Of a stretch of 64,000 nucleotides of DNA, positions 35,765-46,200 are shown piece by piece (the stretch's first letter is position 1; the number at the start of each line of letters is the position of its first letter). The position numbers and the translations under genes were made by a program. The notes below the pieces were generated by a model. That model worked only from the letters and a program-made list of their open reading frames with translations. It was not told where the DNA came from and ran no database searches. Source of the DNA: Bacteroidota bacterium (GTDB lineage: Bacteria; Bacteroidota; Bacteroidia; JACPRZ01); the NCBI GenBank assembly GCA_016193485.1, contig JACPRZ010000030.1, positions 62,001-126,000 of the forward strand, written 5' to 3'.

Positions 35765-36607
35765 ATGCGGAATGAGATAATTAAAAACAAAATTTACAAT
35801 GAAAACTGCATTCAGACAATGTCCCGGATGCCAGACAATTTCATTGACCTAATCATTACTTCGCCTCCGTATGATGATTTACGAACCTACAATAACCGTG
35901 TCAAAGGAGTTCAGTCCGATTATAACGGCTACACATTTCCATTTGAAGATATAGCCAGGGAACTTTATAGGGTAACAAAAGAGGGTGGAGTAGTTGTCTG
36001 GGTTGTTGGAGATGCGACCATAGAAGGAAATGAAACGGGAACAAGTTTTCGTCAAGCATTATTTTTCAAAGAATGCGGTTATAATCTTTTTGATACGATG
36101 ATATACTTAAAACCGCCAAGAGGGGCAGTCGGAAACAATAATACTTATTGGCAATCCTTTGAGTATATGTTTATTTTAAGTAAGGGGTATCCAAAAACAA
36201 TTAATCTTATAAAAGACAGAGAAAACAAAGAAGCAAGAAAGGGTGATAACGGAACAAAACGTTTGCAGAATGGTGAGTTGCTCCAACTAAAACGAGGTGG
36301 CTACAGTGAATTTGGCAGGCGAACAAATGTATGGGAATACAACATAGGCAAAGGTCATTCGGCAAATGACGAATTTGCACACGAACACCCCGCAATTTTT
36401 CCTGAAAAGTTAGCGAAAGACCATATTGTAAGTTGGAGCAACATCGGAGATTTTATTTATGACCCGATGATTGGCAGCGGAACAGTGGCAAAAATGTGTA
36501 TAGTAACGGACCGAAATTATTTGGGAAGCGAAATAAACAGAGATTATTGCAAAATTGCCAATAGGCGAATATCCCAAGTATTAACCAGTATAGAGGAATA
36601 TGCCTGA
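35765..36607 (+). CDS. Type II DNA methyltransferase (N6-adenine/N4-cytosine, beta class)
   Basis: A 280-residue DNA methyltransferase with the catalytic motif SPPY at residues 33-36 near the N terminus and the SAM-binding motif DPMIGSGTVAKMC near residue 240. This order is that of the beta group. EHPAIFPEKLAKDHIVSWS precedes it as usual. Its stop overlaps the start of an HNH nuclease gene by 8 bp, so the pair looks like a compact restriction-modification system. It is more AT-rich than flanking genes. The target sequence cannot be read from the protein. Confidence 0.92.
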   Translation: MRNEIIKNKIYNENCIQTMSRMPDNFIDLIITSPPYDDLRTYNNRVKGVQSDYNGYTFPFEDIARELYRVTKEGGVVVWVVGDATIEGNETGTSFRQALFFKECGYNLFDTMIYLKPPRGAVGNNNTYWQSFEYMFILSKGYPKTINLIKDRENKEARKGDNGTKRLQNGELLQLKRGGYSEFGRRTNVWEYNIGKGHSANDEFAHEHPAIFPEKLAKDHIVSWSNIGDFIYDPMIGSGTVAKMCIVTDRNYLGSEINRDYCKIANRRISQVLTSIEEYA

Positions 36608-37028
36608 AAAACAAAAAAAGGTTTGTAAGGTTTGCAAGATTGAAAAAAATATTGAAGCGTTTGCACCTAATCAGTTTGGGAAAAATAACAGGGTATTAAG
36701 AAGGCCTGTTTGCAAGGAATGTTATTCAAAAAAAGTTAAAATAAATCCCGAAGAGAAAAGAGAATACGAAAAAAAACATCCGAGACCAAAGATAGGCGAA
36801 GAATTCACTTGTCCTATTTGTCAAAGAACATTTATTAGGGAGCATCAAAATGATGTCGTTTTAGATCACAGTCATACGGATGGAAGCGTAAGGGGTTGGA
36901 CTTGCAGCAGTTGTAATACCAGTATCGGTAAATTTAATGACGATCCCAATATTTTACAAAGAGCGCTGGAATGGATTTTAAACAAGGGTGGAGAGTTAAA
37001 GGCATTTTTATTTTCTTTTCTGTTTTAA
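36600..37028 (+). CDS. Endonuclease VII-like HNH nuclease, probable restriction partner
   Basis: A 142-residue protein with two zinc knuckles (CKVCK at C9/C12 with a later CKEC pair, then CPICQ) and the HNH core VVLDHSHTDGSVRGWTCSSCNTSIGKFNDDP. This is the pattern of phage-type recombination endonuclease VII, ending with the helical ILQRALEWILNKGG. It overlaps the methyltransferase by 8 bp. Endonuclease VII itself resolves branched DNA, but relatives paired with methyltransferases are most simply read as restriction enzymes (inference). It is convergent with the OmpA-family gene, 16 bp apart. Confidence 0.82.
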   Translation: MPEKQKKVCKVCKIEKNIEAFAPNQFGKNNRVLRRPVCKECYSKKVKINPEEKREYEKKHPRPKIGEEFTCPICQRTFIREHQNDVVLDHSHTDGSVRGWTCSSCNTSIGKFNDDPNILQRALEWILNKGGELKAFLFSFLF

Positions 37029-37044
37029 TTATTAAAATGCGTTC

Positions 37045-39261
37045 CTACATCTTCACCACCTTAAACTCCGTCCTGCGGTTCATCTGGTGCTCTTCTTCGG
37101 TGCAGGGAACTTTTTTGTCGCCTTCACATTCGCATTTGTTTACGGGCTGTGATTCCCCGTAGCCCTTGCCGTAGATGCGGGAAGGGTTGGTGATTTTCTT
37201 TTGAATGTATTCTGCCGATGCTTTTGCCCGTTTACCGGAGAGAGACATATTGGAAGCAGCGCTGGAACGGCAGTCGGTATGCGAGCCGAGTTCAATTTCC
37301 ATATTCGGATTTTCGTTCATCACCTTCACGATTTTGTCCAATTCAGCAGTCGCATCTTTGCGAATGTTCCATTTGGCAAGGTCAAAATAAATGGGCTTTA
37401 TGTCAATAATTTTTCCGATGTCGGTGCCGATTTCAATTTTGTCCATTGCAATATCAAGCGCCTCATGCAGTTTAATTTCACCGGGTTCTGTTATTTCGGC
37501 ATTATAAGTAATGGTTTTGCCAAGGTATCCCTCTTTTTCAATTTTGATCTGGTAACTGAGCCGGTCGTGCACTTTTTTGCCGGTAAGCGGCTGCCGGATA
37601 TCCCCGGCAACAGGTGTCTTCATGCTGAGAACTTCGTTATTTGTAAAATTATCAATGATAACTACTGTTACATCCTGCAGCGGGGTTTTGGATACCCTGT
37701 CCGTAATAAGTCCGTAAAGCGACAACCCTGGGTCTTTTTCAAGAACAATATCGGCTTTAATTTCTGCCTCTGCAGGTTCGGTTTCTGATGAGAAATGTTT
37801 TATTCCATCAAAATAATTTTCCTTTTTTCCGTTCAACAGATACTTTTTCCCCGGTTCAATTTCAAACCTGAAGAAGCCGTCTTCATCTGAAGTGATTTCC
37901 TGAAGTGCATTTTTGGTTTCATCGGTTAAAGTAATTTTTGTTCCTGGAAGAAATATCCCGGTTTCTTTATCAAGCGCTTTTCCGGAAACGAAATATTGTT
38001 TTTTCAGAATGGTAAAAGCATAAATGTCATCATCCCCTTTGCCACCCGGCCGGTTTGATGAAAAATATCCCGATTTTCCATCCGGGAAAATATAAATTGA
38101 AAAATCATCCCTGCTTGAATTCAGCGGGTAACCGGGATTTTTTACTTCACCGGCCTTCCCCCCGGAAATGTCTGCAATATATATATCAAGGCCACCTAAA
38201 CCGTGATTCCCGTCCGATGAAAAATAAAGTTTCCCGTCATCTGAAACAAAGGGGAACATCTCATTGCCTTCACTATTAATTACGGGACCCAGGTTTACCG
38301 GCTTGCCCCATCGACCGTTTTCAAGGGTGCTGACGTAAATATCCGTCAGCCCATACCCTCCCGGCATGTCGGATGAAAAATAGAGCTGCCCGCCATCCGG
38401 AGTCACGGTAGCATGGCCAACGGAATATTCATTGTCATTGAACTCAAATTCTTCCAGTCCGCTCCATCCGGAACCGGAATTTTTTGCCCGGTAGAGTTTT
38501 AATTTATTTATGCCTTCACTGCTTTTCCCGAATTTCCCGTTGTGATAATTATTTCTTGTCAGGTAAAATGTATTTGAATTTTTTTCATAAAACACAGGGC
38601 CTTCATGATATTTTGAATTTACGTCCTTTGACATTATCTCGGGCGTTAAAAATGAATCGTTCCGCATTTTATTGACCGCGTATAAATCAAGAAACGGCTG
38701 ATTGTTCCACACGTATGTGTGTTTAACCGAAATCTCATTATACCGGTTGGAAGTGAACATGAAAGCGTTTTCGGCATAGGGAAACAATCCGAAATCCGCC
38801 TCGGCTGAATTAAAAGGGCAATTGGTTACGCGGTAAGATGAGGAGTCCTTCCAGAAATCCTGCTGGGCCGAGGTCTTTCTTCTTCCCCGGCTGTCGCTAT
38901 TCTTTTTCTCATTAAAGAGGATAAAATATTTCCGTGCATCGCTATATTTTTCGTTTTCCTCAAGCATCTGCGCATAGTAGTAGTAATAGACCGGGTCAAT
39001 GCTATCCAGTGCAATAAGTTTCGAATAACAAAATTCCGCCATTCCGGTATTTCCAGTAAGCCGGTAACAATCGGCAAGACGCGAAAGATAAAGAACATTT
39101 GTTTCATCTTTTGAGTTCAGATCCATGAAATAAGGAATTGCATCGGCATAAGAATATTGCGAGAACAGCCGGTCGGCAATTTTTGCTTTAATGGCAGTTT
39201 GGGCAATGGAAAATTGCCCAGTGCAATGGATGATTAAAACTGATAGCAGAATGTTTTTCAT
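37045..39261 (-). CDS. OmpA-family protein with TPR, PD40 and Cna-B-like domains (T9SS-associated)
   Basis: A 738-residue outer-membrane/periplasmic protein. After a signal peptide come TPR-like helices (about 25-130), PD40 propeller repeats such as GHATVTPDGGQLYFSSDMPGGYGLTDIY (to about 420), carboxypeptidase-regulatory-like beta domains, and a C-terminal OmpA peptidoglycan-binding domain (IYFDLAKWNIRKDATAELDKIVKVM and IELGSHTDCRSS). This architecture, downstream of PorP/SprF and a protein with a gliding-type C terminus, is typical of type-B T9SS substrate cassettes. ATG 39261 begins the signal sequence. A start at 39363 would run through a palindrome and overlap porP. Confidence 0.9.
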   Translation of the reverse strand: MKNILLSVLIIHCTGQFSIAQTAIKAKIADRLFSQYSYADAIPYFMDLNSKDETNVLYLSRLADCYRLTGNTGMAEFCYSKLIALDSIDPVYYYYYAQMLEENEKYSDARKYFILFNEKKNSDSRGRRKTSAQQDFWKDSSSYRVTNCPFNSAEADFGLFPYAENAFMFTSNRYNEISVKHTYVWNNQPFLDLYAVNKMRNDSFLTPEIMSKDVNSKYHEGPVFYEKNSNTFYLTRNNYHNGKFGKSSEGINKLKLYRAKNSGSGWSGLEEFEFNDNEYSVGHATVTPDGGQLYFSSDMPGGYGLTDIYVSTLENGRWGKPVNLGPVINSEGNEMFPFVSDDGKLYFSSDGNHGLGGLDIYIADISGGKAGEVKNPGYPLNSSRDDFSIYIFPDGKSGYFSSNRPGGKGDDDIYAFTILKKQYFVSGKALDKETGIFLPGTKITLTDETKNALQEITSDEDGFFRFEIEPGKKYLLNGKKENYFDGIKHFSSETEPAEAEIKADIVLEKDPGLSLYGLITDRVSKTPLQDVTVVIIDNFTNNEVLSMKTPVAGDIRQPLTGKKVHDRLSYQIKIEKEGYLGKTITYNAEITEPGEIKLHEALDIAMDKIEIGTDIGKIIDIKPIYFDLAKWNIRKDATAELDKIVKVMNENPNMEIELGSHTDCRSSAASNMSLSGKRAKASAEYIQKKITNPSRIYGKGYGESQPVNKCECEGDKKVPCTEEEHQMNRRTEFKVVKM

Positions 39262-39274
39262 TTTTAAATTGTAG

Positions 39275-39307
39275 AGACCTGACAGGTTTTGAAAACCTGT
39301 CAGGTCT
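39275..39307. repeat. 33-bp perfect palindrome between PorP and OmpA genes
   Basis: Two 16-bp arms (AGACCTGACAGGTTTT and its exact complement) flank one G. It occupies the PorP/SprF-OmpA gap and could act as a partial terminator or a stability hairpin. It looks like a dispersed repeat. Confidence 0.85.
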
Positions 39308-39313
39308 TTCAAT

Positions 39314-40237
39314 TCAGAAAAATCTCGGTGACTTAATCTTTTCTTTTGCAAATGAAAAATCATAACCGATCATAACCTCATGCGTACCGCTGTTATATGC
39401 GCTTAATTTTGAAATCGTGTAATCATAGGAATATCCCGCTCTTAACTGGCGCGTGAAATGGAACTGAACCAGTAACCCGATAGCATCGCTGTTGCGGTAC
39501 ATGGCGCCAAGCCATAAACGGTCATAAAAAAGAAAATTGGCCGTAACGTCTGCCGAAACAGGCGCTCCACCGGTTACTTTTAACTGCATGGAGGGTTTAA
39601 AACGAATAAACGGAGTAATGTCCGCTACCAGTCCACCGAGGACAAACCAATGCATCTTTTGAACCGACAGATGAGCGGTACCGGCATTTCCGGTTGTGAC
39701 ATCAACCGTATTGCGTATCATCTTTGGAGTTGAAATCCCAAGGTACCACTTGTCGGAATAATAATATGCACCGAATCCGAAATTCGGCAGCAGGCGGCTT
39801 GTTACATCATTCCTGAATTGATCATCAGAAACACTTACTAATGCGAGATCAGAAAGCCGGTTTTTGTAAAGGTCAGCCCCCCCTTTAATGCCAAGCGACA
39901 GATTTGATTTTTGAAATTTTATCCGGTACGCTAAATCGGTAAAAATGCCTGTCTGGTTTACCGGACCAATTTTATCATTGACAACGGATATCCCCATTCC
40001 TAATCTCCTGTTGAAAAGCGGAGAATTCACATTTATGGTCTGCGTTACCGGTGCACCGGGAAATCCCACCCACTGGCTCCGGTGAAGCGCAAGCAAACTC
40101 AAGGCATCACGCGTTCCTGTATAACCCGGATTGACCGAAATGGTGTTGAACATATATTGGGTGAAATGAGCGTCCTGCTGCGAAAATACAATGACCGGCA
40201 GGAGTAAAATAAATGTAATAGTGAGGATTTTTTTCAT
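39314..40237 (-). CDS. PorP/SprF-family type IX secretion membrane protein
   Basis: A 307-residue outer-membrane beta-barrel of the PorP/SprF family: a signal peptide, then QDAHFTQYMFNTISVNPGYTGTRDALSLLALHRSQWVGFPGAPVTQTINVNSPL and MGISVVNDKIGPVNQTGIFTDLAYRI. It ends in strands with GYDFSFAKEKIKSPRFF. Family members help secrete or anchor proteins with type-B (gliding-type) C-terminal domains. The giant adhesin gene with that domain is 15 bp upstream, so the two are a matched pair. Confidence 0.95.
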   Translation of the reverse strand: MKKILTITFILLLPVIVFSQQDAHFTQYMFNTISVNPGYTGTRDALSLLALHRSQWVGFPGAPVTQTINVNSPLFNRRLGMGISVVNDKIGPVNQTGIFTDLAYRIKFQKSNLSLGIKGGADLYKNRLSDLALVSVSDDQFRNDVTSRLLPNFGFGAYYYSDKWYLGISTPKMIRNTVDVTTGNAGTAHLSVQKMHWFVLGGLVADITPFIRFKPSMQLKVTGGAPVSADVTANFLFYDRLWLGAMYRNSDAIGLLVQFHFTRQLRAGYSYDYTISKLSAYNSGTHEVMIGYDFSFAKEKIKSPRFF

Positions 40238-40252
40238 GATTTATTTGGGTTA

Positions 40253-43200
40253 TTACCTGTTTAAATACACATACCCCTTAACCGGCTTTGAATCCTTATC
40301 CAATTTCAGAACATAAAAATAAGTACCGGCCGGTAATTTTGATCCGAACGAGATGAACCCTCCCTGGTATGTGCCGTCCCATTCATTATTATATCCGTCT
40401 TTCTCAAAAATTAAATTTCCCCATCGGTTGAAAATCATTATGTTGTTTCCGGGATATTTATCTATTCCTAAAATTTCAAAATAATCGTTTTCTCCATCAC
40501 CGTTTGGCGAAAATCCTTCGGGAATGAAAAATACATACGGGGGGGTATAGGTGACGGTGATGTTAACCTTTGCCGTATCACAAAGCGATGGCGTTCCGTT
40601 GTCGCAAACAATTACGCAAACTGTATCCATACCCGTGAATCCGGAGTTTGGTGTGTAGGTTACGCACAATTGATTGCCGGTAATGGTGACCGATGCGGTT
40701 CCGTTATTCACACCGCAAAGAATAGCGGTGAATGTTGATCCTGCATCCGGATCATTTACCGTTGTGCAAATTGTGACCGAAGAGTCCTGCGGGGTTGTGC
40801 CGATGGTGTCAGTCACAACAGGAGGATTGTTCGGAATAATTACCGGGGTGACATATACCGGGATATAGGTAGTATCACAAAGCGATGGCGTTCCATTGTC
40901 GCAAACAATTACGCAAACTGTATCCATACCCGTGAATCCGGAATTAGGTGTGTAGGTTACGCACAATTGATTACCTGATATGCTGAACAATGCGGTTCCG
41001 TTATTCACACCGCAAAGAACAGCGGTGAATGTTGATCCTGCATCCGGATCATTTACCGTTGTGCAAATTGTGACCGAAGAATCCTGCGGGGTTGTGCCGC
41101 TGGTGTCGGTAACAGATGGCGGATTATTATTGTTACACGAATTAATGGTTAAATTCAAAGCAATTATAGAATCACAACCGGCAGCATTAACCAGTGTTTG
41201 CGTGTATATTCCGCTCACATTGTACGTTTGAGAATTGAGTGTGAAACTGTCGCAAGCGGTTTCGTTCAAAGTGGAACTTGAACTTTGGAGTATTGTTAAA
41301 TTTAAAGTAATAATGCTATCTCCACCTTCTGAATTAAAAAGCGTTTGCGTGTAAATTCCGCCTGAAGTGTACGTCTGCGAATTCAGCATGAAACTGTCGC
41401 ACGCAGTTTCGTTTAATGATGAATAGGTCGTATCGGGAACCGGCATTACTTTAATAATCACAATGGCTGTATCGCAAAGCGAAGGAATGCCGTTATCACA
41501 AATTTCATAAACAATTGAGTCCTGTCCGTTGAAGTCCGGATCCGGTGTATAATCAATATTGTTACCGTTAATTGAGGCAGTTCCGTTACCAGGAAGATTG
41601 ATTATGGCAGTTGTGAGCGGATCCCCGTCCACGTCCGTATCATTTGACTGTACATTAATTGAGGTTATCGCTGCATCTTCTGAAATTGTCAGAGTATCGT
41701 TTACCGCTATGGGCGGATTATTCAGTGAAATAATATTAATAAAAACGGTATCGTCATCACACTGGGTTGGAACTCCGTTGTCGCATATTTCATAAACAAA
41801 AAAGTCAATACCCGAAAAACCGGTGTCGGGGGAATAAACTATGCTGTCACCATTCAGAACTGATACATTTCCGTTGGCAGGCAATCCTGTTACCGATGTA
41901 ACAAGAGTCCCGCCTTCAGGATCTGAGTCGTTTATCTGGACATCAACTGTTACAGGCGTATTCATTAAGGTTGAATCGTAATCGGCAACTGCATCCGGAG
42001 CATCATTGATCGGGGTAACAGTGAGAATGACTACGGCAGTATCGCAGAAGTTTGCAGTATCGCAAACCAGATACATCATAGTATCCTGCCCGTTGTAATT
42101 CAGTGCCGGAGTGTAGGTTACTTTGTTATCTGTCGTAACAAAAGCGGTTCCGTTAGTTGGTCCGGTGAGAATTGCAACAGAAAGAGTATCACCGGGAATA
42201 TTCGGATCGGCATCATTGAATAAAACATTCACGGTTACCGGCTGATCTTCAGGTGTTGCTGCATAATCATCGCGCGCCATCGGAGGCAAACTGTTCAGCG
42301 GAACCCAGATAATCACGAGTGCAGTATCGCACAACTGCGGGGAACCGTTATCGCACACAGCATAAGTAACCGTGTCAATTCCATTGATAAAAGTTCCATT
42401 CGTTATATAAATGATCTGTCCGTTTCCAGAGATGGTGGCGCTGCCGCTGTCGGGTTGGGCAACAATCGAAACAAAGAGTGAATCACCGTCAGGATCCATG
42501 TCATTGATGAGAACATCAACGGTATCGGCAACCAGCGGGTCAGTAGTGGAATAATCATCAAGAGCAACCGGTGCGTTGTTGATGTTAATCACCGTAATAA
42601 ATACGGTGTCTGCATCACAGAGGGGGGGTAAACCGTTATCACAAATACGGTAAATAATGGTGTCGGTTCCCGTGAATCCTGTGTTGGGATTATAATATAA
42701 ACTGTCCATGTTCAGAATTGAAACCATGCCATTGGATGCTGTTGCAATTACCGAAGTTATGAGCGGGTCCCCGTCAACATCTGAATCGTTTGCCTGAACA
42801 TCAACTGTGAGAGGCGTATCTTCAAACGTTGAATCAATATCGGTGACCGCATCAGGAGCATCATTGACGGGCAACACTGTAATTATCACAATGGCAGTGT
42901 CGCACAATACAGGAGTGCCGTTATCGCATATTATATATACAACCGTATCATTGCCGTTGAAATCCGGATCCGGAGAATATTCAATATTGTTTCCGATTAC
43001 TGCTGCATTTCCATTTGCCGGTCCGCTGATGATAGACGTAGTGAGCGGATCTCCATCCGGATCGGAATCATTTACCCGCACATCAATAGTTGTTGCAAGT
43101 CCATCTTCGGAGATTATAAGAGAATCATTCATTGCAACAGGACTATCATTTACCGGTGTTACCGTGATACCGATAATCACCGTATCACAAAGTGTAGGAG

Positions 43201-46200
43201 TTCCGTTATCACAAATCACCATACAAACGCTGTCGGTACCATTATAGCCGGCATCAGGAGTATAAAGCACACATAAAAGATTTCCGGTTACAGATGATGC
43301 GGCAGTTCCGTTACTTACTCCGCACAATGTCCTGATGAAGGCAGAGCCCGTATCCGGATCACTGATATTTATGCAGATGGTTACAGGGGTGTCTTCAGGA
43401 GTCGTTACCGTTGTATCAGGCGTTGAGGGGGGGTCATTCACGGGATTGACCGTGATAATTGCAATAACCGTATCGCACAATGAGGGCGCTCCGTTATCGC
43501 ACAGAATTATTTCAACCGTATCTTTTCCGTTGAAATCAGGGTCAGGAGTGTACGTAAAGCAGGTATCGCCATCGCTTAATCCGCTGATAATTCCGTTTAT
43601 CGGTCCACCGGCTACACCGGTAACATCAAGGTCATCTCCGTCAATATCCAAACCATGAAGGCAAATAGTGACCGGTGTATCTTCATCAGTAACTTCAAAA
43701 ATTGTATCTATAGGATTACCTGTGCTGTCGGTAATATCCGGTTTGTCATTGATGGGTGTGACGGTAATAATCACAATGGCAGTATCGCACAATGCGGGAG
43801 TGGCAGTATCGCATACAGAATAAACAATTGTATCGTTTCCATAGAAGTCCGGGTTAGGAGCGTAATCAATGTTGTTCCCGTTAAGTACAGCAATTCCGTT
43901 CACGGAATTTATTATAATGGATGTTGTAAGAGAATCCCCGTTAGGATCGCTGTCGTTTGCCTGCACATCGATTGAAGTTACCGGGTTGTCCTCAGGGATA
44001 ATAAGAGTATCATTCTGCGCATCTGGCGGAAGATTGATGCAGACAATATTTATATTGACATCATCGTAGGAGTCAGCGCAGGGGGGATTGGAAATTGTCC
44101 AGCGGAATGTGTTGATGCCGGAAGAAAGCCCTGTTACCGGTGAGTTCGGATCAGATGGAATAGAAACCGTACCGGTCCCCGATATGAGTGACCATGTTCC
44201 GGTTCCTGCCGATGGTGTATTTCCGGAAAGGGTGGCATTTGTAGTACCGCAACTTAAATTCTGATTTGTACCGGCATTGGCCGATGTAACGGAAATAATG
44301 GTAACAGTCGGTTTTGCAGATAATTCCCGGTTACAATTTCCGGTTGCTAAAATATTGAATGTGGTTGTAGAAGAAATATTCCCGGTAGGAAGATTTATTG
44401 TTCCCCCTGTTCCGGCAACCGGAGAACCGATGTTGGAATCATCAGCATCATTTCTCAACTGGTAAGAAAACCCGGATTCAGAGAAAGAAACTGAAATATC
44501 TGTCGAAGTACCTGTGCATATAGGATTTACCGTAATAGTGACAACCAATCCGGTATCAGGTGTCGCATTGACAGTCACGCTCTGCGATGTTGCCGATGCG
44601 GCAGTGCAGCCATTCCCATCAGTATAATTCACGCTGATGGATTGTGAGCCGGAACTTGTCCATGTAACTGTTGCTGAATTATCAGTTGCAGTGCCTCCTG
44701 ATGTGATGGTTCCTCCGGAAATTGACCAGGAATAGTTGGTCATTGCCGCCTGTGTTGAATAAATATTGCCTGTGGAATTTAAACAGACCGGAGTGGGAGC
44801 TGCAGTGAATGTTGGCGTTGGTAATGAATTAACTGTAACATTTTGAGACGTTGCTGAAGCAGCAGTGCACCCGTTCCCATCAGTATAATTAACGCTGATG
44901 GATTGTGAACCGGTACTTGTCCATGTTACTGTTGCTGAATTATCAGTCGCTGTTCCTCCTGATGTGATGGTTCCTCCGGAAATTGACCAGGAATAGTTAG
45001 TCATTGCCGCTTGCGTAGAATAAATATTTCCGGTGGAATTGAGACAGACCGGAGTTGGCGCTGCGGTGAAAGATGGTGTTGGCAATGAATTAACGGTTAC
45101 GCTTTGAGAAGTTGCCGAAGCAGCGGTGCATCCGTTCCCATCCGTATAATTCACGCTGACGGATTGTGAACCGGAACTTGTCCATGTTACTGTTGCTGAA
45201 TTATCAGTCGCTGTTCCTCCTGATGTGATTGTTCCTCCTGAAATTGACCAGGAATAGTTAGTCATTGCCGCCTGGGTAGAATAAATATTTCCGGTTGAAT
45301 TGATACATACAGGAGTAGGAGCAGCAGTGAATGTTGGCGTTGGTAAGGAATCAACGGTTACGCTCTGCGATGTTGCCGAACCGGCAGTACATCCGTTCCC
45401 ATCCGTATAATTTACGCTGACGGATTGTGAACCGGAACTTGTCCATGTTACTGTTGCTGAATTATCAGTCGCTGTTCCTCCTGATGTGATGGTTCCTCCT
45501 GAAATTGACCAGGAATAGTTGGTCATTGCCGCCTGCGTAGAATAAATATTTCCGGTTGAATTGAGACATACAGGAGTAGGAGCAGCAGTGAATGTTGGCG
45601 TTGGTAAGGAATTAACTGTAACATTTTGAGACGTTGCCGAAGCGGCAGTGCACCCGTTCCCATCCGTATAATTCACGCTGACGGATTGTGAACCGGAACT
45701 TGTCCATGTTACTGTTACTGAATTATCAGTCGCTGTTCCTCCTGATGTGATTGTTCCTCCTGAAATTGACCAGGAATAGTTAGTCATTACCGCCTGGGTG
45801 GAATAAATATTTCCGGTTGAATTGATACAGACCGGTGTTGGAGCTGCGGTGAATGTTGGTGTCGGCAATGAATTGAGGGTGACGGTAAGTGTTGTTGTTA
45901 ATTCACCGGTACAGGCGCCAGACACAAGAATATTGAACGTAGTGTTATTCGTGAGATTTCCGGTAGGCAAGTTGATTGTTCCTCCCGTTCCCGCGACCGG
46001 GGCTCCTATATTTGAATCATCGGCATCATTTCGCAACTGGTAGAAAAAACCCACTTGCGATAGTGCTACGGTAATATTCGTTGAGGTGTTATAGCAAATC
46101 GGATTAGTTGTAACGCCCACACTGAGTCCAAGGTCTGGTCCAGCACTCACGGTAACAGTTTGCAGTGTTGTCAGTTCCCCGCTGCAGTTAGATGGCGCAG

